Of a DNA stretch of 35,292 nucleotides, positions 6,049 to 15,566 are shown piece after piece. This stretch comes from an uncultured Prevotella sp. (lineage in GTDB: Bacteria > Bacteroidota > Bacteroidia > Bacteroidales > Bacteroidaceae). The stretch is taken from contig CALFIY010000061.1 of assembly GCA_937877595.1 (NCBI GenBank), forward strand, positions 1-35,292, in the 5' to 3' direction. Position 1 is the first letter of the stretch. Each line of letters begins with the position of its first letter. Made by a program: the position numbers and the translations under genes. Below the pieces are notes generated by a model. It was not told the origin of the DNA and made no database searches. It saw only the letters and a list, made by a program, of their open reading frames with translations.

Positions 6049-7305
6049 ATGGCAGAAAGAAAACAGAAAGGCCCATCAATGATTGAGACCTTTCAGGAAT
6101 TTAAGGAGACAAAAAACATTGACCGCACCACACTCGTCAGCGTGCTCGAAGAGAGTTTCCGCAACGTTATAGCCAAACTCTTCGGCTCCGACGAGAACTT
6201 CGACGTCATCGTAAACCCCGACAAGGGCGACTTTGAAATTCACCGCAACAGAATCGTGGTGGCCGACGGTGAAGTACAGGACGAGAACAAGGAGATTTCG
6301 CTCAGCGAGGCTCAGAAGATAGAGCCCGACTACGAAGTGGGCGAAGAGGTGTCGGAAGAGGTGAACTTCCAGAAGTTCGGACGCCGCGCCATCCTCAACC
6401 TGCGCCAGACCCTTGCTTCAAAAATTCTCGAACTGGAGCACGACTCGCTCTACCAGAAATACAAGGACAGAGAGGGAACAGTGGTCAGCGCCGAGGTATA
6501 CCAGATGTGGAAGCGCGAAGTGCTGCTCATCGACGACGAAGGCAACGAACTGCACCTTCCAAAATCGGAACAGATACCCAACGACAACTACCGCAAAGGC
6601 GAGACCATACGCGCCATTGTCAAGGAAGTGCAGAACGAGAACAACAACCCACGCATCATTCTCTCGCGCACCAGTCCCCTGTTCCTCGAAAGGCTGCTTG
6701 AGGCTGAAGTTCCAGAAATCAACGACGGACTCATCACCATACGCCGCGTGGCACGCATGCCAGGAGAGCGCGCAAAGGTGGCAGTAGAGAGTTACGACGA
6801 CCGCATCGACCCAGTAGGAGCATGCGTCGGCGTGAAAGGAAGCCGCGTGCATGGCATCGTACGCGAACTGGGCAACGAAAACATTGACGTAATCAACTAT
6901 TCTAACAACACTCAACTCTTCATACAGCGCGCGCTGTCGCCAGCCAAGGTGACAAGCATCACGCTAAACCCAGAAGAGCACAAGGCTGAAGTATATCTGC
7001 AGCCAGAAGAGGTGAGCCTTGCTATCGGCAAGGGTGGCCTGAACATCAAGTTGGCCTCCATGCTCACCGAGTATACCATCGACGTATTCCGCGTTGTCAA
7101 CGAGAGCGAAGCCTACGAGGACATCTACCTTGAAGAGTTCAGCGACGAGATTGACCAGTGGATTATCGATGCCATCAAGGCTATCGGACTCGACACTGCA
7201 AAGGCTGTGCTCAATGCACCGCGAGAGATGCTCATCGAAAAGGCCGACCTGGAAGAAGAGACCGTCGACCACGTGCTCAGCGTGCTGCGTGCAGAATTTG
7301 AATAG
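6049..7305 (+). CDS. nusA: Transcription termination/antitermination factor NusA
   Basis: RNA polymerase-bound elongation factor that acts in pausing, termination and antitermination. The ATG at 6049 gives 418 residues; a GTG frame extension to 5989 reads through a Thr/Lys/Asn-rich stretch and is not favoured. In order: N-terminal RNAP-binding domain (about 1-130, with NIDRTTLVSVLEESFRNVI and VNFQKFGRRAILNLRQTLA), an S1 domain (about 135-200), then KH1 and KH2 with DPVGACVGVKGSRVHGIVRE and SLAIGKGGLNIKLASMLT. The end carries only short acidic helices, without the C-terminal acidic repeats of E. coli NusA, which is normal for Bacteroidetes. It could feed back on the leader hairpin of its own operon; this is inference. 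Confidence 0.96.
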   Translation: MAERKQKGPSMIETFQEFKETKNIDRTTLVSVLEESFRNVIAKLFGSDENFDVIVNPDKGDFEIHRNRIVVADGEVQDENKEISLSEAQKIEPDYEVGEEVSEEVNFQKFGRRAILNLRQTLASKILELEHDSLYQKYKDREGTVVSAEVYQMWKREVLLIDDEGNELHLPKSEQIPNDNYRKGETIRAIVKEVQNENNNPRIILSRTSPLFLERLLEAEVPEINDGLITIRRVARMPGERAKVAVESYDDRIDPVGACVGVKGSRVHGIVRELGNENIDVINYSNNTQLFIQRALSPAKVTSITLNPEEHKAEVYLQPEEVSLAIGKGGLNIKLASMLTEYTIDVFRVVNESEAYEDIYLEEFSDEIDQWIIDAIKAIGLDTAKAVLNAPREMLIEKADLEEETVDHVLSVLRAEFE

Positions 7306-7338
7306 AAAGAGAATTTGGGAATTGTAAATTAGTACAGA

Positions 7339-10158
7339 ATGGGAGTAAGACTAAATAGAGTATTATCAGAACTGAACATAGGACTTCAGACGGCGGTCGA
7401 TTTCCTACGTAAGAAGGCCGACATCGGAGAGGTTAAGGACGACATCTCCAGCAACACCAAGATCTCCGACGAGCAATACGAGGCTCTGGTGGGTGAATTC
7501 AAAGGCGACAAGGACGTTAAGACGCAGGCCGACATGCTCTTCTCTAAGAAGCCAAAGGAGCCAAAGCCAAAGAAAGTCACGAAAGCAGAGGAACTGCTGG
7601 AGCAACGACAGCAGTTTAAGCCCATAGGCAAGATTGCTCTTGACAACATCGGCAAGAAAGCAGAGCCCGAAAAGCCTGCAGAAGTCCCTGAGCCAGCCCC
7701 CGAGCCTGAAGCAGCCGCAGAGCCGCAGACTATAGAAAACACAGTGGAGCAGGAGGCCGCAGCAGAGGCACCACAGGTCAGCGAAGAGGTGGCACAGCAG
7801 GAGGAGGAGCAGCAGGAAGTCTACGACGAGCCGGAAGAAGAGGCCGACGAAGAGACAGAGGCCGACGACAATGCCGAGGAAGAGACTGCAGACCAGACAA
7901 CTTCCGAACAGCACGTGTTCACACTGAAGAGCGAAGCCAAGGCCGCACCAAAAGTCAACGTGCTGGGCAAGATTGACCTCGACAGCATCAACCAGAGCAC
8001 TCGTCCCAAGAAGAAATCGAAGGAAGAGCGCCGCAAGGAGCGCGAGGAAAAGAGCGCGCAGCAGGGCGGCGAGCGTCGCAAGCGTGAGCGCATTCGCCAA
8101 GGACGCGTCGACATCGAGGCTGCTGCTAATCAGGCTGCCCTGCAGAACTCTGCCAAGAACAACAAGAGCAGAGGACAGCAGGCTGCCGGCAACAACGCTC
8201 AGCAGGGCGGTAAGAACAAAAAGAAAAACCGCACGGCACAACGCCAACTGGAAGTTGACGACGAGGCAGTGGCACGTCAGGTAAAGGAAACGCTGGCGCG
8301 ACTCACCTCGAAAAACCAAAACAAAAAAGGTGCAAAATACCGCCGCGAGAAGCGTGACGCCGTACAGGAGCGCATGAGCGAGGAGATGGCAGCAGAAGCA
8401 GCACAGTCGAAGGTGCTGAAACTCACTGAGTTTGTCACCGTGAGCGAACTGGCCACAATGATGAATGTTGGAGTCAATCAGGTGATTGGCACGTGTATGT
8501 CGATAGGCATCATGGTGAGTATAAACCAGCGACTGGACGCCGAAACCATCAATATCGTGGCTGAGGAGTTCGGATTTACGACAGAATACGTTTCTGCCGA
8601 CGTGCAGAACGCCATTACCGAAGAGGCCGACGACGAGAACGACCTGCTCAGCAGAGCGCCTATCGTGACCGTGATGGGACACGTCGACCACGGCAAGACT
8701 TCGCTGCTCGACCACATCCGCAACACCAACGTCATAGCAGGCGAGGCAGGCGGAATAACGCAGCACATCGGTGCGTATATCGTAAAACTGAAGGACGGAC
8801 GCAAGATAACCTTCCTCGATACGCCGGGACACGAAGCATTCACAGCAATGCGTGCACGCGGTGCACAAGTGACGGACATCGCCATCATCATCATCGCTGC
8901 CGACGACAGCGTGATGCCTACGACAAAGGAGGCTATAGCCCACGCACAGGCTGCCGGAGTTCCTATGGTGTTTGCCATCAACAAGATAGACAAGCCAGGA
9001 GCCAACCCCGACAAGATACGCGAAGACCTTGCCAACATGAACCTTCTCGTGGAAGACTGGGGCGGAAAGTACCAGTGCCAAGAGATTTCGGCAAAGAAAG
9101 GTATCGGCGTTGAGGAACTGCTTGAGAAAGTTCTGCTCGAAGCAGAAATGCTCGATCTCAAGGCCAACCCCAACCGCAAAGCCACGGGAAGCATCATAGA
9201 ATCGTCGCTCGACAAGGGACGCGGCTACGTCTCGACAGTGCTCGTGTCAAACGGCACTCTGAAAGTGGGCGACGTAGTAATTGCAGGAACGAGTTTCGGT
9301 AAAATAAAGGCTATGTTCAACGAGCGCAACCAGCGCATCGAGAAGGCAGGGCCTGCAGAGCCGGCTATAATACTCGGGCTGAACGGCGCACCGACAGCAG
9401 GCGACAGTTTCCACGTTATGGAGACAGAGCAGGAGGCTCGCGAAATTGCCAACAAGCGTACGCAACTGCAGCGCGAACAGAGCCTGCGCACAACGAAGAC
9501 TCTGGGACTTGACGAACTGTCGCACCGATTTGCACTGGGTGAGTTCCACGAACTGAACATCATCGTAAAGGGCGACACCGACGGTTCGATAGAAGCACTG
9601 AGCGACTCGTTCATAAAACTGTCGACGGAGAAGGTGCAGGTCAACGTCATTTCAAAGGCTGTGGGACAGATTTCAGAAAACGACGTAATGCTGGCTTCCG
9701 CATCAGAGGCTATCATAGTCGGTTTCCAGGTGCGCCCGTCAAGCGAAGCACGCCGACTGGCAGAGCGCGAAGGCGTGGAAATCAACACCTACTCTATCAT
9801 CTACGACGCCATCGACGAGGTGAAGAGCACCATGCAAGGCATGCTCGACAAGGTGAAGAAGGAGATAGTGACCGGAGAGATAGAGGTAAAGCAGGTGTTC
9901 AAGATTTCAAAGGTTGGCACTGTTGCCGGCGGTCTCGTCACCGAGGGCAAGGTTCACTCAAAGGACAAGGCTCGCGTGGTGCGCGACGGCATCGTGCTGC
10001 ACACTGCTGCAATCGGTGCACTGAAGCGCTACAAGGACGACGCCAAGGAAGTTGCCACTGGTCTGGAATGTGGTATTTCGCTGGCAGGATGGGACAACAT
10101 CATGGTAGGCGATATCATCGAAACCTTCACAGAAATAGAGGTAGAGCAGAAACTATAA
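7339..10158 (+). CDS. infB: Translation initiation factor IF-2
   Basis: GTPase that brings initiator tRNA to the ribosome. The 939 residues begin MGVRLNRVLSELNIGLQTAV, an IF2-N-like helical domain, followed by a low-complexity linker (about 75-330) rich in Glu/Ala/Pro and then in Lys/Arg/Gln. A second IF2-N domain (about 355-420) precedes the G domain: G1 GHVDHGKT at 447-454, G3 DTPGH at 494-498 and G4 NKID at 548-551. Domains II, III and the fMet-tRNA-binding C2 domain follow, ending EVEQKL. The start lies 33 bases after nusA. The long, charged N-terminal linker is typical of the phylum. Confidence 0.97.
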   Translation: MGVRLNRVLSELNIGLQTAVDFLRKKADIGEVKDDISSNTKISDEQYEALVGEFKGDKDVKTQADMLFSKKPKEPKPKKVTKAEELLEQRQQFKPIGKIALDNIGKKAEPEKPAEVPEPAPEPEAAAEPQTIENTVEQEAAAEAPQVSEEVAQQEEEQQEVYDEPEEEADEETEADDNAEEETADQTTSEQHVFTLKSEAKAAPKVNVLGKIDLDSINQSTRPKKKSKEERRKEREEKSAQQGGERRKRERIRQGRVDIEAAANQAALQNSAKNNKSRGQQAAGNNAQQGGKNKKKNRTAQRQLEVDDEAVARQVKETLARLTSKNQNKKGAKYRREKRDAVQERMSEEMAAEAAQSKVLKLTEFVTVSELATMMNVGVNQVIGTCMSIGIMVSINQRLDAETINIVAEEFGFTTEYVSADVQNAITEEADDENDLLSRAPIVTVMGHVDHGKTSLLDHIRNTNVIAGEAGGITQHIGAYIVKLKDGRKITFLDTPGHEAFTAMRARGAQVTDIAIIIIAADDSVMPTTKEAIAHAQAAGVPMVFAINKIDKPGANPDKIREDLANMNLLVEDWGGKYQCQEISAKKGIGVEELLEKVLLEAEMLDLKANPNRKATGSIIESSLDKGRGYVSTVLVSNGTLKVGDVVIAGTSFGKIKAMFNERNQRIEKAGPAEPAIILGLNGAPTAGDSFHVMETEQEAREIANKRTQLQREQSLRTTKTLGLDELSHRFALGEFHELNIIVKGDTDGSIEALSDSFIKLSTEKVQVNVISKAVGQISENDVMLASASEAIIVGFQVRPSSEARRLAEREGVEINTYSIIYDAIDEVKSTMQGMLDKVKKEIVTGEIEVKQVFKISKVGTVAGGLVTEGKVHSKDKARVVRDGIVLHTAAIGALKRYKDDAKEVATGLECGISLAGWDNIMVGDIIETFTEIEVEQKL

Positions 10159-10184
10159 CTCTCAGTCATCGAGTTATAGAAAAT

Positions 10185-10229
10185 GCAGAAAACGAAAATG
10201 AGTGGGGCAATCGCCTCACTCATTTTCGT
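10185..10229 (-). terminator. Terminator of the argS-RNase H unit, possibly used from both sides
   Basis: A 17-bp stem with one G-T pair (10192-10208 with 10213-10229) and a 4-base loop sits between convergent infB and the RNase H gene. On the minus strand it is followed by TTTTCTGCATTTTC. On the plus strand no T-run follows, so it is a weaker terminator for infB. Its right arm overlaps the last codons of the RNase H gene. Confidence 0.8.
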
Positions 10230-10699
10230 CCGAAATCTGCTGGAACTTCGCCCCAGCGCGATGTTTCCCATTTCACTATCGGATTACGATAGTCGTGGGT
10301 TTGCAGCCATTGCTCAGCGCGCCGAATGATATGATAGAGTTGTTCGGTCTGCGGCGTGCGCTCCAGTTTTGTCTTGCACTTCCGCTTCTGTACCCAGAGA
10401 ATGGCATTTACCGAGTCACTGTAGATGGTCTTCCCGTGCAGGCCCTGCTGCCAGCATAGCGCAAGGGCATGGACAATGGCCAGGAACTCCCCGATGTTAT
10501 TGGTCCCATGCATCGGGCCGAAATGAAACACACGGTAGCCTGTCTGCAGGTCTACTGCCTGATATTCCATCGGTCCGGGATTGCCGGAACAGGCTGCATC
10601 CACAGCCCATGCATCGGCCGTGACTTCCATTGGCAGCGGCAATACCGTGTCGTTGCGATAGGAAGGCGGATTTATATTCTCTGTTTTCAATTCCGACAA
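10220..10699 (-). CDS. Ribonuclease HI family protein
   Basis: Predicted to cut the RNA strand of RNA/DNA hybrids. The four acidic catalytic residues are present: Asp34 in AVDAACSGNPGP, Glu71 in GTNNIGEFLAIVHAL, Asp95 in YSDSVNAILW and Asp155 in EVPADFGRK. The CKTKLERT and IVKWETSRWGE segments are typical of the Bacteroidetes form. The N-terminal viroplasmin (RNA/DNA hybrid-binding) domain found in some relatives is missing. With the TTG at 10699 the protein has 159 residues; the first ATG, at 10630, would give 136 and still keep all catalytic residues, so the start is uncertain. It lies 19 bases downstream of the argS stop and is probably cotranscribed with it. Confidence 0.88.
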   Translation of the reverse strand: MSELKTENINPPSYRNDTVLPLPMEVTADAWAVDAACSGNPGPMEYQAVDLQTGYRVFHFGPMHGTNNIGEFLAIVHALALCWQQGLHGKTIYSDSVNAILWVQKRKCKTKLERTPQTEQLYHIIRRAEQWLQTHDYRNPIVKWETSRWGEVPADFGRK

Positions 10700-10718
10700 T
10701 CAACAAATAATCCACTAC

Positions 10719-12500
10719 TTACATTCTCTCAGGCACCTCAATGCCGAGCAGCGACATGCCGTTCTTCAATATCTTACCGACATTGCGGGCTATCACCAAG
10801 CGCACGGCACGCTTCCCGGCATCGGCCTCGTTGAGAATGGAATAGTCGTGATAGAACTGGTTGAAAACCTTTGTCAGTTCATAGCAGTAGTTGGCAATTC
10901 CGGAGGGACTATAGTCCTTGCCAGCCTGGCGCACGGCAGCGCCATATTCGGACATTTTCTGAATGAGTTCTGTCTCCTTTGGCGTAAGAGTGGTGTGAAC
11001 GGAGGCAAGGGAAACGTCCTGCTCGGCCTTGCGCAATATGCTGCAAATGCGCGCATGAGTATACTGTATGAAAGGCCCTGTATTGCCATTGAAATCAATC
11101 GATTCCTCGGGATTGAAAAGCATATTCTTACGCGCATCAACCTTCAGGATGAAGTATTTAAGCGCTCCAAGACCGACGACTGTTGCTATCTGCTGCTTCT
11201 CGTCTTCGCTGAGATCGGTGTTCTTGCCTGACTCGTCGGCCACGCGACGTGCATCACTTACCATGAGTTGTAGCAGGTCGTCGGCATCGACTACTGTTCC
11301 CTCGCGCGACTTCATTTTTCCGTTTGGCAACTCAACCATTCCGTAACTAAAGTGCGTCAGTTCTTTTCCCCAACGGAAACCCAACCGGTCAAGCAGTATT
11401 GAGAGCACCTGGAAATGGTAGTTCTGTTCGTTGCCAACGACATATATCATCTTGTCAATCGGATAATCTTCGTAGCGCATCTCTGCAGTTCCGATATCCT
11501 GAGTCATATAAACGCTCGTGCCGTCGCTGCGGATGAGAAGTTTCTGGTCAAGACCATCAGCAGTGAGATCAGCCCAGACCGAACCGTCATCATGGCGTTC
11601 AAAAAGACCTTTTGCGAGTCCTTCCTCGACTTTTGCCTTTCCTTTCAGGTACGTTTGGCTCTCATAATAAATCTTATCAAAAGAGACTCCAAGTTTTTTA
11701 TATGTCTCATCAAAGCCGGCATAAACCCAGGAGTTCATTTTCTCCCAGAGCGAACGCACTTCGGCATCTCCCTGCTCCCAGCGCACCAACATGTCGTGAG
11801 CCTCACAGATGAGCGGAGCCTTCTGCTTGGCTTCGTCTTCACTCATTCCGCCTGCCACAAGTTGTGCTATCTCCTCACGATAATGCTTGTCGAAAAGCAC
11901 GTAGTAGTCGCCGATAAGATGATCACCTTTTTTGCCACTCGATTCAGGTGTTTCGCCATTTCCCCACTTCTGCCAGGCAAGCATAGACTTGCATATGTGA
12001 ATGCCACGGTCGTTTACAATATTCGTTTTAACAACACGGCATCCATTGGCCTGCATTATACGGGCAAGCGACCAGCCAAGGAGATTATTGCGAACATGTC
12101 CGAGGTGGAGCGGCTTATTGGTATTAGGACTCGAATACTCTATCATTACAAGCGGAGAGGCTTCCGTTGCCTGCTTTTCGCCGTAATGCTCTTCGCCATC
12201 AATGTCATTTAAAAGTCCGAGCCATGCGGCATCGGCAACAGAAAGGTTAAGGAAACCTTTCACAACATTGTATGCACAGACAGCATCACAGTTGGCCACA
12301 AGATAATCGCCTATTTCCGTACCTGTCTGCTCAGGACTCTTGCGCGCCATCTTTACAAAGGGGAAGACAACCAGCGTAAGGTTTCCCTCAAACTCGCTGC
12401 GCGTCTTCTGCAACTGCACCTGCTGATCGTCAACTGTCTGACCGTATAAATTCTCAATGGCGGCCTTGGCAGCAGCCATTATCCGTTTTTCTATTCCCAT
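10719..12500 (-). CDS. argS: Arginyl-tRNA synthetase
   Basis: Class I synthetase that charges tRNA-Arg. From the ATG at 12500 the product has 593 residues; the frame is open to 12566 but the extension overlaps the promoter. An N-terminal Add-1-like domain (about 1-90) is followed by the Rossmann fold with YSSPNTNKPLHLGHVRNNLL, where HLGH at 132-135 is the HIGH motif. The degenerate KMSKS loop is KMKSREG at 395-401. The C-terminal DALR-type anticodon-binding domain contains the segment around IQYTHARICSILRKA and ends GIEVPERM. It is the first gene of a minus-strand unit with the RNase H gene. Confidence 0.96.
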   Translation of the reverse strand: MGIEKRIMAAAKAAIENLYGQTVDDQQVQLQKTRSEFEGNLTLVVFPFVKMARKSPEQTGTEIGDYLVANCDAVCAYNVVKGFLNLSVADAAWLGLLNDIDGEEHYGEKQATEASPLVMIEYSSPNTNKPLHLGHVRNNLLGWSLARIMQANGCRVVKTNIVNDRGIHICKSMLAWQKWGNGETPESSGKKGDHLIGDYYVLFDKHYREEIAQLVAGGMSEDEAKQKAPLICEAHDMLVRWEQGDAEVRSLWEKMNSWVYAGFDETYKKLGVSFDKIYYESQTYLKGKAKVEEGLAKGLFERHDDGSVWADLTADGLDQKLLIRSDGTSVYMTQDIGTAEMRYEDYPIDKMIYVVGNEQNYHFQVLSILLDRLGFRWGKELTHFSYGMVELPNGKMKSREGTVVDADDLLQLMVSDARRVADESGKNTDLSEDEKQQIATVVGLGALKYFILKVDARKNMLFNPEESIDFNGNTGPFIQYTHARICSILRKAEQDVSLASVHTTLTPKETELIQKMSEYGAAVRQAGKDYSPSGIANYCYELTKVFNQFYHDYSILNEADAGKRAVRLVIARNVGKILKNGMSLLGIEVPERM

Positions 12501-12541
12501 GCTTTTCACCTTATTAATATATATGCTATATTTACAGGCTG

Positions 12542-12572
12542 CAAAGTTACGATTAAGCAAGGGCAAAACAAA
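12542..12572 (-). promoter_or_regulatory. Promoter of argS
   Basis: On the minus strand TTTG (plus CAAA at 12569-12572), a 19-base spacer and TAACTTTG (plus CAAAGTTA at 12542-12549) match the Bacteroidetes promoter exactly. The leader is about 35 bases. Confidence 0.8.
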
Positions 12573-12651
12573 ATGAATTAATTATTTTTTTGACGAGCGT
12601 GATTTCAGCGTAACTTCTTCTTTGTTAAATAATGTTTAATTCGCACACAAG

Positions 12652-12684
12652 TTTGCTAATTTACGTTGTTTTTACGTACCTTAG
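12652..12684 (+). promoter_or_regulatory. Probable promoter of the sensor kinase operon
   Basis: TTTG at 12652-12655, a 21-base spacer and TACCTTAG at 12677-12684 differ from the Bacteroidetes consensus at one base of the -7 box. It would leave a leader of about 25-30 bases before the ATG at 12718. Confidence 0.6.
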
Positions 12685-12717
12685 CGCCCTAAAATTGGCC
12701 CGTAGGGAAATTTGCTA

Positions 12718-15528
12718 ATGAGAACTGTGCTAAACAAGTTTATCTTAACATTCATACTATCGCTCTTAGCAGCAACTGGCATCTCTGCACAAAGCGATAG
12801 CGCAAGAATATACACAGAGGAAAACCCGTTAGTCTATGAAGACGTGTGGGACCTATGGCCTTACACTTTCCTAAATGAGTCAGGAAAACCAGACGGTTTC
12901 AATATAGACTTGATACGCATGCTAATGAAGGAACTTAACATTCCGTACGTTATCAAGTTGAAACCATCCAGCGAAGCCTTTCGCGACCTGAAAGAAGGCA
13001 AATCAGATCTTATGCTCGGCCTGGCCGTTGGCTTTCACGACGAATTCGGCAAATATTCAAAAAATGCAGTGACTCTGTTTACGCAGAGCGTCGTGACCCC
13101 TAAGACAAAGAAAATAGAGATTCAGCGATTCCACGACCTTAGCACGCAGAAAGTTATAGTAAACGACAGTTCGCTGTGCCATCACCTGATGATGGAATAC
13201 GGCTGGGGGGAGAACGCCATTCCCGTAGAGGACATGCGCGAAGCCATTCAGCAGGTCAGTGCAAAGGAAGAAGGCCAGATTGTATGGAACACGCTATCGC
13301 TGAAATGGCTCATGCGCCGTTACCACATAGACAATCTGGAACTCACGCCAGTAAACATGCAACACGGCCAGTACAAGTTTATGTCGCACGACCAGCAACT
13401 GCTTGACAAACTTGACGAGGCATATACACATCTGTACTCAAACAACCAACTTACACCAATACAAAACAAATGGTTCTATCCTGAGCGCCAGGAGAAGACC
13501 ATTGAGACATGGATAATGTGGCTGGTCGGAGCATCGGCATTGCTCCTATTCATATTTGCCATCTACGGTATTACCTATGCTGTAATGGCCAGAAACCTAA
13601 ACAAATCTAACAAGAAGCGCAACAAGCGGCTGGCTCTCATCATGGAGACAAGCCGCGTGCATATATGGACGTACGACATTGAACAACGCGAATTTGCATG
13701 GCGCAACGAAGACGGCACGACATCACATGTCTATTCGGAAGAAGAATTTTCACAACGCTATAACACAGAAGACTTCAAACGGCTGATGGATGCCATTCAC
13801 CAGTTGGAAAATTCTGCTGACAGCGAAGCACACAACCAGGTGGCATTGGATTTGCGCGCAAAAGACACGGAAGAGGGTGACACAGAAATGAGAGACTACC
13901 ATATCGTAGTGTCGGTGCTCTACCGCGACAAGCACGGCCACCCCACAAAACTCATCGGCACAAAGAAAGACATCACCGAACAACGACTGCAAGAACGTTT
14001 GCTGGCAGAGAAGACACTTAGATACTGGAGCATTTTCCATACAGACACCGTAGGCATCATGCTTTTCGACAAGAATGCCACACTGACAAACATCAATTCT
14101 GCCGCATGCGATATGATAAACAGCAAAGCGGACGACATTGTAGCGCAGCATCTTTCCATGAATGACATTCTTGGCACGGAAAACCTGTCTATAGAACAGG
14201 CCGACGGCTTCTACGCCACACATATTTACAAGCCCGATACACTGAAACGACTGACAGGCACCACTGCAGGACAGGAGATTTATCTCGAAACCCACCTGAT
14301 GACCATACGTGATGAGAAGGAACAACCATCGGGCGTGTTTGCTTTCTGCAGAAATATCACCCCAAGCATTCTCGCACACAGGAAGAAAGCCGACAAGAAA
14401 GTAGAGCAACTGCAAGTGCAAAATGCGCTCCACGACTACAAGGTCAGCATCGACAGCATGCTGCATGACGACAACATACGCATTGTCAGTTATTCCCCCA
14501 TGTCACATTCTCTTACAATATATCACAGTATAGATGAAGTGCAGCACATGCTGACACAGACGCGATGCATGACTCTCGTCGACAATAGTTCACAGAAACT
14601 TTCCATGCGCCTGCTGAACGACATGGACAACCGCGTAGACCGTCCTATAGAGGCCACAATACGCACAACACTGCGCATAAAGGATGGGCTGCAACTCTGC
14701 CTGCGTTTCATGCTGAAGCCACAGTATGATCAAAAAGGCAATATCACAAATTTCTTAGGCATTTGTGCAGATCAAAGTGAACTGGCAGATGTACGCATGC
14801 AGATGAAAGAAGAAACGGCCAAGGTACAGGAGGTGGAGGAAACAAAGAACAGTTTCGTGCGCAACATGGTACAGGAGATACGCACTCCTCTGCATACCAT
14901 GACACAACAGGTGGCACTTCTTGGAGACACAAAACCTGCCGTCAACGAGGCTTCTTCAAGACAAGGAATACTGCAAAATGCCGACTATCTACTCCATTTT
15001 ATAGAAAATATTCTCTACCTGTCAAGGCTGGAAGCCCACATGGAGGAAATAAACCGTCAGCCCACCGACTTTGCAGCCATTTTTGAGCAACAATGCACAG
15101 CAGGATGGGAGAAATACCAGAACGCTGAGACTCATTATATCATAGAAAACCCATACGACATACTTATTGTTGACATTGACGCAACACATCTGGGCGAGAC
15201 AATAAGGCAAGTGGTGCAGAATGCCGCTCAACACACAAAAAGCGGCTTCATTAAAGCACGCTACGATTACATTGGCCGGCGTCTTATTATCTCCGTTGAC
15301 GATACTGGCGACGGCATATCGAAACAAGAACTGGCTCATATCAACGAGTCAATAGCAGGATCCCACAACACAAAAGGACTTGGTCTTGCAATCTGCCACC
15401 AACTGGCAAACCAGATGGGCGGTACTCTTGAAATCAACTCAGAAGAAGGCTCAGGTACAACGGTATATATAACAATACCATGCCACGCATCGGAAATAAA
15501 ACGAAAGAAAACAATCAGCGAGAAGTGA
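12718..15528 (+). CDS. Membrane sensor histidine kinase homologue lacking the phospho-accepting histidine
   Basis: The 936-residue product has a signal peptide (MRTVLNKFILTFILSLLAAT then GISA), a periplasmic bacterial solute-binding domain of family 3 (about 30-258, with FNIDLIRMLMKELNIPY and KSDLMLGLAVGF), one membrane helix (about 264-290) and PAS-like domains (about 300-425, 430-555 and 560-690). A HisKA-like helix and an HATPase_c domain (to about 930) follow. The H-box reads NMVQEIRTPLHTM instead of a His-Glu motif: codon 719 is CAG, glutamine. The ATPase domain keeps G1 DTGDGI (Asp862) and G2 KGLGLAIC, but the N-box is altered and the lid between them is short, without an F-box. It probably cannot autophosphorylate on that site. 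No receiver or HPt domain is present. The ATG at 12718 is preferred over a TTG two codons earlier. An intact paralogue starts 38 bases after the stop. Confidence 0.9.
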   Translation: MRTVLNKFILTFILSLLAATGISAQSDSARIYTEENPLVYEDVWDLWPYTFLNESGKPDGFNIDLIRMLMKELNIPYVIKLKPSSEAFRDLKEGKSDLMLGLAVGFHDEFGKYSKNAVTLFTQSVVTPKTKKIEIQRFHDLSTQKVIVNDSSLCHHLMMEYGWGENAIPVEDMREAIQQVSAKEEGQIVWNTLSLKWLMRRYHIDNLELTPVNMQHGQYKFMSHDQQLLDKLDEAYTHLYSNNQLTPIQNKWFYPERQEKTIETWIMWLVGASALLLFIFAIYGITYAVMARNLNKSNKKRNKRLALIMETSRVHIWTYDIEQREFAWRNEDGTTSHVYSEEEFSQRYNTEDFKRLMDAIHQLENSADSEAHNQVALDLRAKDTEEGDTEMRDYHIVVSVLYRDKHGHPTKLIGTKKDITEQRLQERLLAEKTLRYWSIFHTDTVGIMLFDKNATLTNINSAACDMINSKADDIVAQHLSMNDILGTENLSIEQADGFYATHIYKPDTLKRLTGTTAGQEIYLETHLMTIRDEKEQPSGVFAFCRNITPSILAHRKKADKKVEQLQVQNALHDYKVSIDSMLHDDNIRIVSYSPMSHSLTIYHSIDEVQHMLTQTRCMTLVDNSSQKLSMRLLNDMDNRVDRPIEATIRTTLRIKDGLQLCLRFMLKPQYDQKGNITNFLGICADQSELADVRMQMKEETAKVQEVEETKNSFVRNMVQEIRTPLHTMTQQVALLGDTKPAVNEASSRQGILQNADYLLHFIENILYLSRLEAHMEEINRQPTDFAAIFEQQCTAGWEKYQNAETHYIIENPYDILIVDIDATHLGETIRQVVQNAAQHTKSGFIKARYDYIGRRLIISVDDTGDGISKQELAHINESIAGSHNTKGLGLAICHQLANQMGGTLEINSEEGSGTTVYITIPCHASEIKRKKTISEK

Positions 15529-15566
15529 ATAGCAAGAGACATAAAGAGCAACGGGGCAAAGTGACC

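Noticed and set aside
7405..9081. A 558-codon open frame on the minus strand
   Set aside because: It is wholly antisense to infB. Its Leu/Cys/Val-rich translation mirrors the Glu/Lys-rich linker of IF2, and it shows no domain.
12651..12719. Direct repeat TTTGCTAAT at 12652 and 12711
   Set aside because: Only two nine-base copies in AT-rich sequence; one is part of the promoter and the other overlaps the start codon, so chance is a sufficient explanation.
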